Origin: Thioclava indica
Lineage (GTDB): Bacteria; Pseudomonadota; Alphaproteobacteria; Rhodobacterales; Rhodobacteraceae
Assembly: GCF_000714545.1 (NCBI RefSeq)
Contig: NZ_AUNB01000018.1
Coordinates: 1 to 64,000, forward strand
Direction of reading: 5' to 3'
DNA: 64,000 nucleotides
A program made the translations under genes and the position numbers. Positions 34,998 to 44,030 of this stretch are shown here, in pieces (positions within the stretch are counted from its first letter, which is position 1; every line of letters begins with the position of its first letter). The notes below the pieces were generated by a model that saw only the letters and a program-made list of their open reading frames with translations, was not told the origin of the DNA and did no database searches.

Positions 34998-36581
34998 TTA
35001 GCCGCGCGAGCCGCCGCGCGAGCTATTACCGCCCGGACGACCGCCCGGTTTGCCACCGTAACCACCGCCGGGCTTGCCGCCCGGTTTGCCGCTGTAACCA
35101 CCGCCCGGCTTGCCGCCGCCGGGTTTGCCACCATAGCCACCGCCGGGCTTGCCGCCGCGCTGCTCACCATCGCGATGCGATTTGAACCCTTCCGAGCGTG
35201 ACGGACCGCCCGGCTTGCCGCCGTGCGATTTGAACCCACCCGAACGCGGTTTGCCGTAGGTGGGCTTGTCGCCGCGCGGGCGGTCGTCACGATCCCCACG
35301 CGGTTTGCCGTAGGCGGGTTTGTCGCCGCGCGGACGGTCGTCACGGTCGCTACGCGGTTTGCCGTAGGCGGGCTTGTCGCCACGCGGGCGGTCGTCACGA
35401 TCGCCACGCGGTTTGCCGTAGGCGGGCTTGTCGCCACGCGGGCGATCATCGCGATCTCCGCGGGGTTTGCCATAGGCGGGCTTGTCGCCACGCGGGCGGT
35501 CGTCACGGTCGCCGCGCGGTTTGCCGTAAGCAAGCTTGTCCCCACGCGGACGGTCATCACGGTCGCCACGTGGTTTGCCGTAAGCAGGCTTGTCCCCACG
35601 CGGACGGTCATCACGGTCGCCACGTGGTTTGCCGTAGGCGGGCTTGTCACCACGCGGGCGGTCGTCGCGGTCGCCACGGGGTTTGCCGTAAGCCGGTTTA
35701 TCCCCACGCGGGCGATCATCGCGATCGCGTTTGAAGCCGGGCTTGTCGCCGGTCGGGCGGGGGCCGCGCGGGCGGTCGCCTCGGGGGCGGTCGCGGTGCG
35801 GGCGTTCTTCGGTGTCGCCCGTATCCACGCCGGTCAGCAGCCTGTCGCCAAGCTGGTCGCGCAGCATCCGGCGTTTGACCTCGACCACGTCACCGGGCTG
35901 CATGTCGATCAGGCGGAAGGGGCCGTAGCTCAGCCGGATCAGGCGGTTCACCACCAGACCGACCTCGGACATGGCGCGGCGGATCTCGCGGTTCTTGCCC
36001 TCACGGATGCCCACGGTCAGCCACGCATTCGCGCCTTGCTGACGATCTAGGCTGATCTCCATCGGCTGGAAATCCTCGCCCTCAATCGTGATGCCACGGC
36101 GTAGTGGGTCAAAGGTCGCCTCGGTCGGGCGGCCATTCACGCGCACACGGTATTTGCGCAGCCAGCCGGTTTCGGGCAGTTCCAGACGGCGCTTCAGCCC
36201 GCCATCATTGGTCAGCAGCAACAGCCCCTCAGAGTTCAAATCAAGCCGCCCGACATTCAGCACGCGCGGCATGCCCTCGGGCATTTCGTCAAACACCGTG
36301 CGACGGCCTTGCTCGTCCTTCTCGGTCGTGACCAGCCCGAGCGGCTTGTAATACAGCCACAGCCGCGTTTCCTGAGGCGCATCAATCGGCTTGCCGTCGA
36401 TGGTGACCTTGTCTTTGAGCGAGACATCCAGCGCAGGAGAGTCGATCTTCTTGCCGTTTACCGACACGCGACCAGCCAGGATCATCTTCTCGGCATCACG
36501 GCGCGAGGCCACGCCAGAGCGCGCAATCACCTTGGCGATGCGTTCGTTTTGCGACGGTTTCGGGGCGGGGGTGTCATTCAT
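34998..36581 (-). CDS. rluB: 23S rRNA pseudouridine synthase RluB with a long repetitive basic tail
   Basis: Forms pseudouridine in 23S rRNA (E. coli position 2605). The N-terminal part holds an S4 RNA-binding domain (about 10-60) and the RsuA-type catalytic domain (about 65-250) with the GRLDLNSEGLLLLTNDG motif carrying the catalytic Asp. The rest of the 527 residues is disordered: nine 18-residue units of the type GDRDDRPRGDKPAYGKPR (54-bp DNA repeats, about 35243-35733), then a Gly/Lys/Pro RGG-like tail ending SSRGGSRG. Such tails probably add RNA affinity. ATG 36581 was chosen; upstream sequence is antisense to tadA. Confidence 0.92.
   Translation of the reverse strand: MNDTPAPKPSQNERIAKVIARSGVASRRDAEKMILAGRVSVNGKKIDSPALDVSLKDKVTIDGKPIDAPQETRLWLYYKPLGLVTTEKDEQGRRTVFDEMPEGMPRVLNVGRLDLNSEGLLLLTNDGGLKRRLELPETGWLRKYRVRVNGRPTEATFDPLRRGITIEGEDFQPMEISLDRQQGANAWLTVGIREGKNREIRRAMSEVGLVVNRLIRLSYGPFRLIDMQPGDVVEVKRRMLRDQLGDRLLTGVDTGDTEERPHRDRPRGDRPRGPRPTGDKPGFKRDRDDRPRGDKPAYGKPRGDRDDRPRGDKPAYGKPRGDRDDRPRGDKPAYGKPRGDRDDRPRGDKLAYGKPRGDRDDRPRGDKPAYGKPRGDRDDRPRGDKPAYGKPRGDRDDRPRGDKPAYGKPRSDRDDRPRGDKPAYGKPRGDRDDRPRGDKPTYGKPRSGGFKSHGGKPGGPSRSEGFKSHRDGEQRGGKPGGGYGGKPGGGKPGGGYSGKPGGKPGGGYGGKPGGRPGGNSSRGGSRG
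35243..35733. repeat. Nine-copy 54-bp in-frame tandem repeat inside rluB
   Basis: Each 54-bp unit encodes 18 residues with the core RDDRPRGDKPAYGKPR. Substitutions are few (Pro to Leu in unit 4, Gly to Ser after unit 7, Ala to Thr in unit 9), and many differences are synonymous. This points to unit duplication under protein-level constraint. The repeat keeps several frames open and so produces long false ORFs on both strands. Confidence 0.9.
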
Positions 36582-36705
36582 GACGAAAATCCTTCTATGG
36601 GAGGGGGCGCCGGACTCACTCGGGTGCCAAGGCAGGTGATCTACACCTTTCCGCAACACTTGCAAAGCATCTTGATTGGCGCGCATGGCTGGGCGATGAA
36701 GGGCC

Positions 36706-37155
36706 ATGGAATTTCGGTCTTTCATGCAACAGGCGCTGGATGAGGCGCGCGCGGCGGGCGCGCGTGGCGAGGTGCCTGTGGGCGCGGTTGTCGTCTCGCC
36801 CGCAGGCGTTGTCGTGGCAAGCGCAGGTAATCGCACGCGGGAATTGAATGACCCAACTGCGCATGCCGAGGTGCTGGCCCTGCGCGCCGCCTGTGCGCAA
36901 GCGGGGTCGGAGCGGCTGCCCGGACATGACCTGTATGTCACGCTGGAACCGTGCCCGATGTGCGCCTCTGCCATCAGCCAGGCCCGTATCGCGCGGCTGT
37001 ATTACGGAGCGAGTGATCCGAAATCTGGTGGCGTGGCACAGGGGCCGCGGGTGTTTTCCCATCCGCAATGCCATCACACCCCCGAGGTTTATGACGGGAT
37101 CGCGGGCGGCGCGGCCGAGGCGCTGCTCAAGGAGTTCTTTGCGCAACGGCGCTAG
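36706..37155 (+). CDS. tadA: tRNA-specific adenosine deaminase
   Basis: Deaminates A34 to inosine in the anticodon of tRNA-Arg(ACG). It has 149 residues of the CDA fold with zinc ligands His53 and Cys83/Cys86 and the catalytic Glu55 (TAHAE ... PCPMC). Divergent from rluB; the 124-nt gap must hold promoters for both. The start MEFRSFMQQALDEA is typical for the family. Confidence 0.95.
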   Translation: MEFRSFMQQALDEARAAGARGEVPVGAVVVSPAGVVVASAGNRTRELNDPTAHAEVLALRAACAQAGSERLPGHDLYVTLEPCPMCASAISQARIARLYYGASDPKSGGVAQGPRVFSHPQCHHTPEVYDGIAGGAAEALLKEFFAQRR

Positions 37156-37258
37156 GGCGCTCGTCTGGACTTGCGGCGCGATTTCTGACACATACTGCGC
37201 TTGCGGGCATCAATTTCTGTGCCCCTCTCAAATCAAAATTGATCTAGAAGGAGCGAGG

Positions 37259-37534
37259 ATGCGTTCGCAATTGCGTCTGCGCGTGGGCGGTCTGGCCGCC
37301 TATCAACAGGAACTGAAATGGATCGCGCTTGCGCTTGGCATCGCCTCTACGATTGCCATCGTGCAGAACTGGTATCCGCTTAACCTGTTTCTAAGCCTGC
37401 CGTTTTGCATGATCTGGGCCTATCACGCTTGGCTGCATACCGAACGCCAGCTGAAATATATCAACCTGCTGTTTATCGCGTTTTATGTTTATGGAATCGC
37501 GCGCTATTTCGTGATCGCACAAGGCGCGGCCTAA
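37259..37534 (+). CDS. Small inner-membrane protein, 91 aa
   Basis: Starts at ATG 37259 after an AGAAGGAGCGAGG ribosome site. The protein has about three hydrophobic helices (residues about 18-35, 40-58, 68-86) and short polar loops with Trp/Tyr/His at the ends. I do not recognise a domain with certainty; its size and pattern resemble PnuC-fragment or YgjV-like small membrane proteins. It lies between tadA and two thioesterase genes on the same strand. Confidence 0.65.
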   Translation: MRSQLRLRVGGLAAYQQELKWIALALGIASTIAIVQNWYPLNLFLSLPFCMIWAYHAWLHTERQLKYINLLFIAFYVYGIARYFVIAQGAA

Positions 37535-37601
37535 GCGGGCCTTGCCTCTGGCGCGCCAAGCAGGAATAGTCGCGACAGCCAAACAAGTGCCGGACCCAAT
37601 T

Positions 37602-38045
37602 ATGAGCCCTCCCGACGAAGCGATCCTGAAACAAGCCCGCCAGTTCATCGAGGCGATCCCGCATTCCCACGCGCTGGGGATGGTGCTGGACGAGATCGGG
37701 TCGGGCTATGCGGTGCTGTCGATGCCCTATGACGAACGGCTGATCGGCGATCCGCGCACCGGTGTGATTCATGGCGGCGCGGTGTCTGCCTTGATGGATA
37801 CCTGCGCGGGGGCGGCGGTGATGAGCCATCCCGAAGCCGGGTTTTCCACCGCGACGCTGGATTTGCGCATCGATTATATGCGCCCCGCCACGCCCGGTCA
37901 TCGTATCACCGCGCGCGCGGAATGCTACCACGTCACGCGCTCGGTCGCGTTCGTGCGCGCCTCGGCGCAGGACGAGGAAAACGGCATCCCGGTCGCTTCC
38001 GCAACTGGCGCGTTCACCGTGAACCGGCGGGGAGGCGCAGCATGA
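37602..38045 (+). CDS. PaaI-family hotdog thioesterase (first of a pair)
   Basis: Acyl-CoA thioesterase-like protein of 147 residues. The hotdog core has the [18 protein letters not shown] helix with the conserved His-Gly-Gly and acidic Asp, then the [15 protein letters not shown] strand. ATG 37602 was picked because it removes a non-conserved Ala/Val-rich extension; GTG/ATG codons upstream remain possible. Its stop overlaps the start of a second hotdog gene by 4 nt, which suggests the two form a heteromer or act on related acyl-CoAs. Confidence 0.85.
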   Translation: MSPPDEAILKQARQFIEAIPHSHALGMVLDEIGSGYAVLSMPYDERLIGDPRTGVIHGGAVSALMDTCAGAAVMSHPEAGFSTATLDLRIDYMRPATPGHRITARAECYHVTRSVAFVRASAQDEENGIPVASATGAFTVNRRGGAA

Positions 38046-38557
38046 GCAAACCCAAGCCCGAACCCGTCCAGCAGGTCAAACAACGCCGTGATGGCGCGTT
38101 GCGCGCATTGGTTGATGGTGTGCCTTATGCGCGCTTTTTGGGCATCCAGTTTGATCGCCGTGGCGATGAGTTGACTGCGACTTTGCCCTTTGATGACAAG
38201 CTGATCGGCAACCCGATGCTGCCCGCGCTGCATGGCGGGGCGACTTCGGCGTTTCTTGAGGTCACGGCGATCATCGAGTTGAGCTGGGCCTTCCTGTGGG
38301 AAGATATCGAGGCGGGCCGGATCGACCTTGACCAGCTTGACCCGGAATCGCTGCCGCGCTTGCCAAAAACCATTGATTTCACGGTGGATTTCCTGCGTTC
38401 CGGCCTGCCGCGTGATGCTTACGCGCGTGCGCGCGTCAATCGCTCGGGGCGGCGCTATGCCAGTGTCCATGTCGAGGCATGGCAGGACAATCGCTCCAAG
38501 CTGTTTGCGCAAGCGACGGGCCATTTCCTGATGCCCCCGCGCGAGTCCGATGGCTGA
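38042..38557 (+). CDS. PaaI-family hotdog thioesterase (second of a pair)
   Basis: 171 residues. The hotdog helix reads [19 protein letters not shown], where the acidic residue is Glu, and the strand reads [21 protein letters not shown]. An insertion of about 20 residues (near 85-105, [21 protein letters not shown]) sets it apart from its neighbour. Start ATG 38042 overlaps the first thioesterase stop (ATGA). It overlaps the following MATE gene by 8 nt, so all three are probably co-translated. Substrate unknown. Confidence 0.82.
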   Translation: MSKPKPEPVQQVKQRRDGALRALVDGVPYARFLGIQFDRRGDELTATLPFDDKLIGNPMLPALHGGATSAFLEVTAIIELSWAFLWEDIEAGRIDLDQLDPESLPRLPKTIDFTVDFLRSGLPRDAYARARVNRSGRRYASVHVEAWQDNRSKLFAQATGHFLMPPRESDG

Positions 38558-39854
38558 GATCACCCACGCGCGGGTTCTCAAGATCGCGCTGCCGATTGTC
38601 TTGTCCAACGCCACGATCCCGATTTTGGGCGCGGTCGACACCGGCGTTGTCGGCCAGCTTGGCCTGCCCGCGCCGATCGGGGCGGTGGGGATTGGCGCGG
38701 TCATCTTGTCCTCGATCTACTGGATTTTCGGCTTTTTGCGCATGGGCACGACGGGGCTTGTCAGCCAGGCGCATGGCACGGGCGATGCGGTCGAGGTATC
38801 GGCGGGATTGATGCGCGCGCTCATCATCGCGGCGGCGGCGGGTTTGACGCTGATTGCGCTGCAAATCCCGATCTTTTGGGCGGCGTTCCGTCTGGCCCCC
38901 GCCAGTGCCGAGGTCGAAAGCCTTGCGCGTGACTACCTGCACATCCGCATCTGGGGCGCGCCGCTGACGATCTCGCTATATGCCTTCACCGGCTGGCTGA
39001 TCGCGCTAGAGCGCACCCGAAGCGTGTTGGTGCTGCAAGTTGTGATGAACGGGCTGAATGTGGGGCTGGATCTGTGGTTCGTGCTGGGGCTTGGCTTTGG
39101 TGTCAAAGGGGTCGCGGCGGCGACGCTGATTTCGGAAATCGGCGGCGTGGCGCTGGCACTTTGGCTGACGCGGGCGGCATTCGTGGGCGGGCTGTGGCGG
39201 GCGCGGGCCATTTTTGATCGCGTCAAGCTGGGCGTGATGGCGCGGGTGAATAGCGATATCATGATCCGCTCGGTGCTGCTGCAAGCCAGCTTTACCACGT
39301 TCCTGTTTCTAGGGGCGGGGCAGGGCGATGTGACCTTGGCCGCCAATCAGGTGCTGCTGCAATTCTTGCAAATTACGGCCTTCGCGCTGGATGGGTTTGC
39401 GTTTTCCGCCGAAAGCCTGGTGGGGCAGGCGGTGGGGGCGCATTCGGTTGTGCGGGTGCGGCGCGCGGCGATTGCGACCTCGCAATGGGGCGTTGGATTG
39501 GCTGTACTTTTGGCGGCGGTGTTCCTTGTGGCAGGCCCTGCCATCATCGACGTGATGACCACCGCCCCCGAGGTGCGCCTTGCCGCGCGCGTCTATCTGC
39601 CCTGGATTGCCATTGCGCCCGTGATCGGCATCGCCAGTTGGATGTTTGACGGCATTTTCATCGGTGCCACGCTGACGCGCGAGATGCGCAACGCGATGTT
39701 TGTCTCGGTCGCGATTTATGTTGCGGCGCTGCTGATCCTGATCCCGACCTTTGGCAATCACGGGCTGTGGGCGGCGTTGATGGTGCTCAACGCCACGCGC
39801 GGGGTCGCGATGGCGCGGCTTTATCCGCGCGCCGAGGCCAAGGCGGCCCTGTAA
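38550..39854 (+). CDS. MATE family efflux transporter (DinF-like)
   Basis: 434 residues with twelve predicted membrane segments in two repeated MatE halves; start ITHARVLKIALPIVLSNATIPILGAVDTGVVGQLG is the family's N-terminal pattern. MATE proteins export cationic drugs or metabolites with Na+ or H+. The closest style is DinF/NorM of Rhodobacteraceae. It overlaps the upstream thioesterase gene by 8 nt. Confidence 0.92.
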   Translation: MAEITHARVLKIALPIVLSNATIPILGAVDTGVVGQLGLPAPIGAVGIGAVILSSIYWIFGFLRMGTTGLVSQAHGTGDAVEVSAGLMRALIIAAAAGLTLIALQIPIFWAAFRLAPASAEVESLARDYLHIRIWGAPLTISLYAFTGWLIALERTRSVLVLQVVMNGLNVGLDLWFVLGLGFGVKGVAAATLISEIGGVALALWLTRAAFVGGLWRARAIFDRVKLGVMARVNSDIMIRSVLLQASFTTFLFLGAGQGDVTLAANQVLLQFLQITAFALDGFAFSAESLVGQAVGAHSVVRVRRAAIATSQWGVGLAVLLAAVFLVAGPAIIDVMTTAPEVRLAARVYLPWIAIAPVIGIASWMFDGIFIGATLTREMRNAMFVSVAIYVAALLILIPTFGNHGLWAALMVLNATRGVAMARLYPRAEAKAAL

Positions 39855-39922
39855 CCCCCTAATCGCTGGACGCCTCTGCGCGCGCAGGTTAAATCGGGAC
39901 CCAACGCGAGAGGGAGACCCGC

Positions 39923-40963
39923 ATGAGCCGCAATTTCACCCGCCGGGAGAGCATGGCCTTGGCCGCCGGGGCCGCCGCCTTGGCCGCCACCCCCGCGATG
40001 GCCGCGTTCGAGGTCACGCTGCGCCTGCACCAGTTTCTGCCCGAAACGAGTTTCGTGCCCGCCCATATCCTGAACCCGTGGATTGCGGCTGTTGAGGCCA
40101 CCTCGAACGGGCGCATCAAGGTTGAGCATTACCCCTCGATGCAACTGGGCGGCAAACCCACTGATCTGGTCGATCAACTCACCGATGGCGTGGTCGATAT
40201 CATCTGGACGCTGCCGGGTTACACGCCGGGGCGGTTCCCGCGCACTGAGGTGATGGAGCTGCCCTTTATGGTGGCGGATGCAGGGGCGGCCTCGGCAGCG
40301 CTGTGGGATCTGGCGCAATCGGATATGATCGACACGGATTTCGCCGATCTGCATTTGCTGGGCGCTTGGGTGCACGGGCCGGGGGTGATCCACGCAAACA
40401 AGCCCGTGCGCGAGATCGCCGATTTCAAAGGTTTGAAACTGCGCGGGCCTTCGCGTGTCACGACCAAGCTGTTGGAACATTTCGGCGCAACGGCCGTGGG
40501 CATGCCCGTGCCCGCAGTCCCCGAGGCGCTCTCGCGGGGCACGATCGACGGGGCGTTGCTGCCTTGGGAGGTCTCGGCCTCTCTCAAGATCGGGGAATTG
40601 GTGCATCATCACACCGAGTTTGCCGGTCCCTCAATCTATACCGCCAGTTTCATTCTTGCGATGAACAAGGACCGTTTCGCCAGCCTGCCGCCCGATCTGC
40701 GTCAGGTGATCGAGTCTGTATCGGGCGCTGCATTTTCGCGCGCGGCGGGCATCGCCCAACAGGCCGAGGATATCCCCTCGCGCCAAAAGGCGGTTGATCT
40801 GGGCAATGAGATCATCACGATCCCCGCCGACGAGACACCTGTATGGGAGGCCGCCTCGCAGCCCGTGATCGACGCTTGGGTCGCCGAGGTGGAAGAACGT
40901 GGCATTGATGGCGCGGCGTTGCTGGACAACGCGCGCGCGCTGGTCGCGGCGCATTCGGGCTAG
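39923..40963 (+). CDS. dctP: TRAP transporter substrate-binding protein (DctP family), first system
   Basis: Periplasmic solute receptor of 346 residues. The N terminus has a twin-arginine-like signal (TRRESMALAAGAAALAA, cleavage near AMA/AF). The mature part has the DctP fold with LRLHQFLPETSFV at the start, GRIKVEHYPSMQLGG, and the substrate-carboxylate Arg region KGLKLRGPSRVT. First gene of dctP-dctQ-dctM (gaps 1 nt and a 4-nt overlap). The ligand is probably a carboxylate, identity unknown; no catabolic gene is adjacent. Confidence 0.92.
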   Translation: MSRNFTRRESMALAAGAAALAATPAMAAFEVTLRLHQFLPETSFVPAHILNPWIAAVEATSNGRIKVEHYPSMQLGGKPTDLVDQLTDGVVDIIWTLPGYTPGRFPRTEVMELPFMVADAGAASAALWDLAQSDMIDTDFADLHLLGAWVHGPGVIHANKPVREIADFKGLKLRGPSRVTTKLLEHFGATAVGMPVPAVPEALSRGTIDGALLPWEVSASLKIGELVHHHTEFAGPSIYTASFILAMNKDRFASLPPDLRQVIESVSGAAFSRAAGIAQQAEDIPSRQKAVDLGNEIITIPADETPVWEAASQPVIDAWVAEVEERGIDGAALLDNARALVAAHSG

Positions 40964-40964
40964 C

Positions 40965-41459
40965 ATGCGCACGGGGATCGAGCGCGTGGTGCAGGGGCTG
41001 GCGCTGGCGGGCGGTTTGATCTTGCTGGCGCTGGTTGGCATGACGGTGCTGTCCAGCCTTGGCGCGCTGGGTCTGAAAGGTGCGCAGGCGGGCTGGCTGC
41101 CCCAACCCTTTGCGATTGGCCCTTACAAGGCTGGTTATGAGATCGTCGAACTGGCGCTGCCTGGCATCGTTTTCGCGATGCTCCCGCTGGTGCAACTGCG
41201 CCATGCCCATGCGCGGGTTGAATTGCTGCGCGGACGTGGCGCGCGCGGGCTGGATGTGCTGTGGCAGGTCGTTGCGGCGGCAATGTTCGCGCTGATCGCA
41301 TGGCGGATTGGCTTGGGAATGGTGGGCAAGATGCGCTCTGGCACCGAGACGTTTTTGCTGGCTCTACCCGTTTGGTGGGGCTACGCGGCTTGCCTTCCGG
41401 GCGCGTGGGGCGCGGCGTTTGTCGCGGGCTATAACGCCATACGGCAGGCGCGCGCATGA
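40965..41459 (+). CDS. dctQ: TRAP transporter small permease (DctQ), first system
   Basis: 164-residue membrane protein with four predicted helices, the usual DctQ size. ATG 40965 comes one nt after the dctP stop; the open frame upstream overlaps dctP and was dropped. The DctQ sequence is weakly conserved and the call relies on topology and its place between dctP and dctM. It overlaps dctM by 4 nt. Confidence 0.85.
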   Translation: MRTGIERVVQGLALAGGLILLALVGMTVLSSLGALGLKGAQAGWLPQPFAIGPYKAGYEIVELALPGIVFAMLPLVQLRHAHARVELLRGRGARGLDVLWQVVAAAMFALIAWRIGLGMVGKMRSGTETFLLALPVWWGYAACLPGAWGAAFVAGYNAIRQARA

Positions 41460-42769
41460 GTGATTTTGCGCTTGCGCTGGGCTCGTTTCCGCTGCTGTTG
41501 CTGCTGATCTTTCTGCGTGCGCCAATCGGTTTGGCGATGCTGGTGATCGGCGCAGGCGGACTTTGGGCGCTGACAGGCAGCCCGCAGCTTTGGCTTGCAA
41601 AGATGAAAAACGAGGGGTTTTCGACCTTCTCGCATTACGAATTGTCGGTGATCCCGATGTTCCTGCTGATGGGGCAATTCGCGACCCAAGGGGGCATGAG
41701 CCGGGCGCTGTTTCGCGCTGCAGATGCGCTGATCGGGCATCGCCGGGGCGGCTTGGCGATGGCGGCGATCGGGGCCTGCGCGGGCTTTGGCGCGATCTGC
41801 GGTAGTTCGCTGGCGACGGCGGCGACGATGGGGCGTGTCGCGATCCCCGAGATGCGCGCGGCGGGGTATTCCGGTGCGCTGTCCACCGCGGCGCTGGCGG
41901 CGGGAGGCACGCTTGGCATCCTTATTCCGCCCTCTATCGTGCTGGTGATTTTCGCCATCCTGACCGAGCAGAATATCGCCACGCTGTTTGCTGCCGCCGT
42001 GCTGCCGGGGCTGCTGGCGGTGCTGGGCTATGGGCTTGCGGTGCAGGTCTATCTGATGCGTCACCCGCAAGCGGCCGGCGAGAGGCGCGCGCCGATGCCT
42101 TGGGCGCAACGCCGGGCTGCGCTGTTGGCGATCTGGCCGGTGATTGCGATTTTCGCGCTGGTTGTGGGGGGCATTTACGGCGGAATTTTCTCGCCCACCG
42201 AGGGTGCGGCGATTGGGGCGGCGCTGACGGGGATGGCGGCTTGGATCGCGGGTGGGCTGCGCGCGGGCGGCTTTCTCCGCGCACTTCTGGCGGCCGCCGA
42301 AACCACAGGCATGGTGTTTTTCATCATCCTCGGCGCGGCGGTTTATAACGGGTTTCTTGGCTTTGCACGACTGCCGCAGGAACTGGCGCAGATGGTGGCA
42401 GGGCAGGGGCTGAGCCCGTGGCTGGTGCTGATCGCGATGCTGGTGCTTTACCTCATTTTGGGCTGTTTCATGGACAGCCTGTCGATGATCTTGCTGACGC
42501 TGCCGACCTTTTGGCCAATCATCGCGGGGCTTGATTTCGGGATGGACGCGCAGGCGCTGGCGATCTGGTTCGGGGTTTTGGTGTTGATCACGGTCGAGGT
42601 CGGGCTGATCACGCCGCCGGTCGGACTCAATTTGTTTGTTATCGGCGCGATTGAGGGGCGCACGCCCGCGCCGCAAACCTGGCGCGCCGTGATCTGGTTC
42701 GTGGGGGCCGATCTAACCCGTGTCGCGTTGATTTTGGCTGTTCCTGCGATTGCCTTGCTGCCACTATAG
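41456..42769 (+). CDS. dctM: TRAP transporter large permease (DctM), first system
   Basis: 437 residues with about twelve membrane segments. Conserved DctM strings include GAICGSSLATAATMGRVAIPEMRAAGY-type sequence near 115-140, GILIPPSI near 160, and GLITPPVGLNLFVI near 385. It forms the Na+-driven channel together with DctQ. Coupled to dctQ by an ATGA overlap. Confidence 0.94.
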   Translation: MSDFALALGSFPLLLLLIFLRAPIGLAMLVIGAGGLWALTGSPQLWLAKMKNEGFSTFSHYELSVIPMFLLMGQFATQGGMSRALFRAADALIGHRRGGLAMAAIGACAGFGAICGSSLATAATMGRVAIPEMRAAGYSGALSTAALAAGGTLGILIPPSIVLVIFAILTEQNIATLFAAAVLPGLLAVLGYGLAVQVYLMRHPQAAGERRAPMPWAQRRAALLAIWPVIAIFALVVGGIYGGIFSPTEGAAIGAALTGMAAWIAGGLRAGGFLRALLAAAETTGMVFFIILGAAVYNGFLGFARLPQELAQMVAGQGLSPWLVLIAMLVLYLILGCFMDSLSMILLTLPTFWPIIAGLDFGMDAQALAIWFGVLVLITVEVGLITPPVGLNLFVIGAIEGRTPAPQTWRAVIWFVGADLTRVALILAVPAIALLPL

Positions 42770-42835
42770 CAAGCAACAAAAGGGGCGGTGATTTTTACCC
42801 CAATCTGTGCAATTCTACCCCAAGGAGGATCGTTC

Positions 42836-43153
42836 ATGATCGAAATGACCAGTGATTTCAGCGGCCAGACTGTGATTTGCACCTTCGAGATGACGCCGGC
42901 GACGGCCTCGGAATTGATGGAGAAGCTGCAATCGGCCTATAGCGAGGTGATCTCGAAAGCGCCCGGTTTTATCGGCGCGGGGCTGCATATGAATGATGCG
43001 CAAACGCGGATTGCGACCTATTCGAAATGGCGCGAGCGGGGCGATTATCAGGCGATGCTGCGCAGCCCCGAAATGATCACGCGCAACCGCTATATCTACA
43101 CGCTGTGCCGCAGCTTCGAGCCGGTGATGTATGAGATTGCGGCGGATTACTAA
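42836..43153 (+). CDS. Antibiotic biosynthesis monooxygenase (ABM)-like small protein
   Basis: 105 residues with a dimeric alpha/beta-barrel (ferredoxin-like) pattern; residues about 30-95 (AYSEVISKAPGFIGAGLHMNDAQ, then IATYSKWRERGDYQAM) match ABM-domain proteins. Members range from true monooxygenases to stress-related proteins, so no substrate is proposed. ATG 42836 has a perfect AAGGAGG ribosome site 6 nt upstream. Single gene between the TRAP operon and a small membrane protein. Confidence 0.75.
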   Translation: MIEMTSDFSGQTVICTFEMTPATASELMEKLQSAYSEVISKAPGFIGAGLHMNDAQTRIATYSKWRERGDYQAMLRSPEMITRNRYIYTLCRSFEPVMYEIAADY

Positions 43154-43225
43154 GCCTTCACGAATCCGTGGAACCTGCGCCACGCGGCTTGCGTTGTTAT
43201 GTCAAAAGACAACCCGGAGAGAGTT

Positions 43226-43498
43226 ATGGAAGACGTTCTACAAGCCATCGGCGTGATCGGTTTTATCCTTTTGGTGATCGCGGGGCTTTTGGCGGGCTGG
43301 ATTGCCAGTCTTGTCGCGGGCGGGCGCCATCGCGGGGCCTATCTGGCGATTGGCGTGCTGGGCGCGCTTGTCACGCCGTTCATCATTGCGATTTTGGGCG
43401 GTGCGGTGCTTGCCGCAGGTGGCTTGCTAGCGATTATCGCGATGGCTTTGGTCGGCGCGGCGGTCGTTTTGGTGATCGGCAAGCTGATCCTCGATTAA
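43226..43498 (+). CDS. GlsB/YeaQ/YmgE-type small membrane protein
   Basis: 90 residues, three hydrophobic segments, rich in Gly, Ala, Ile and Val, with GLLAGWIASLVAGG near residues 20-33, the usual first helix of this family. Relatives are induced in general stress; the old name 'transglycosylase-associated' has little support. ATG 43226 follows CCGGAGAGAG. The longer frame starting at 43199 adds a polar stretch and was not used. Confidence 0.75.
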   Translation: MEDVLQAIGVIGFILLVIAGLLAGWIASLVAGGRHRGAYLAIGVLGALVTPFIIAILGGAVLAAGGLLAIIAMALVGAAVVLVIGKLILD

Positions 43499-43953
43499 CG
43501 GCCAAACCCTCGCCACCACAGAAATTTCAACCACGCCCCGCCCTCGCGTAAATATGCGCGAGGGCGGGGTTTGTGATGAGGGCAAGACGCAAGTGCCGCC
43601 ACCCCCAAGGCACGCGCCGTCGCGCAGGCACGCGGCGCGTGATAGCCGTCGGTGATCAGCACGATTGCCTCTTGCGCGTCACTCTGTGCAAGTCCAAAGG
43701 CGATATTCTCGCGCGTTGTGGTCGAGCGATCCTCCAGCACAAGCGCCGCCTCGGGCACGCCCTGCGCGCGCAAGAGCCGCGCCATTACCTCGGCCTCGGA
43801 AGGCCCGTGTTTCCCAACCCCGCCACAGCATACCAGCCGCGAAACCTCGCCCGCATGATACAGGGCCGCGCCGTGCAGCACGCGTCGTTCAAGCGCAGGC
43901 GAGGGCTGTTCGCCCGGCCAAACGGCGGCCCCGAGGATGAAAGCGTCGGTCAT
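43495..43953 (-). CDS. YdcF/SanA-type DUF218 protein
   Basis: 152 residues of the DUF218 fold: start DAFILGAAVWPGEQPSPALERRV, the middle GGVGKHGPSEAEVM, and the EDRSTTTRENIAFG motif typical of ElyC/SanA/YdcF proteins. E. coli relatives affect envelope barrier functions or bind S-adenosylmethionine; the reaction is not known. No signal peptide or membrane helix, unlike SanA. Its stop overlaps the preceding convergent gene by 4 nt. Confidence 0.85.
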   Translation of the reverse strand: MTDAFILGAAVWPGEQPSPALERRVLHGAALYHAGEVSRLVCCGGVGKHGPSEAEVMARLLRAQGVPEAALVLEDRSTTTRENIAFGLAQSDAQEAIVLITDGYHAPRACATARALGVAALASCPHHKPRPRAYLREGGAWLKFLWWRGFGR

Positions 43954-44030
43954 CCCTGATGGCTAACGCCGTGCGCGCCGCGCGACAAGATGCGCCGACC
44001 ATGCTATGATCACGCAAAAGGGAGGAAACT

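Noticed and set aside
34811-36050. Long open frames on both strands across the rluB tail (302 and 275 codons), and a CRISPR-like spacing of repeats
   Set aside because: The 54-bp repeat is a multiple of three and keeps several frames open. Units are contiguous with no spacers and encode the RluB tail, so this is neither a CRISPR array nor extra genes.
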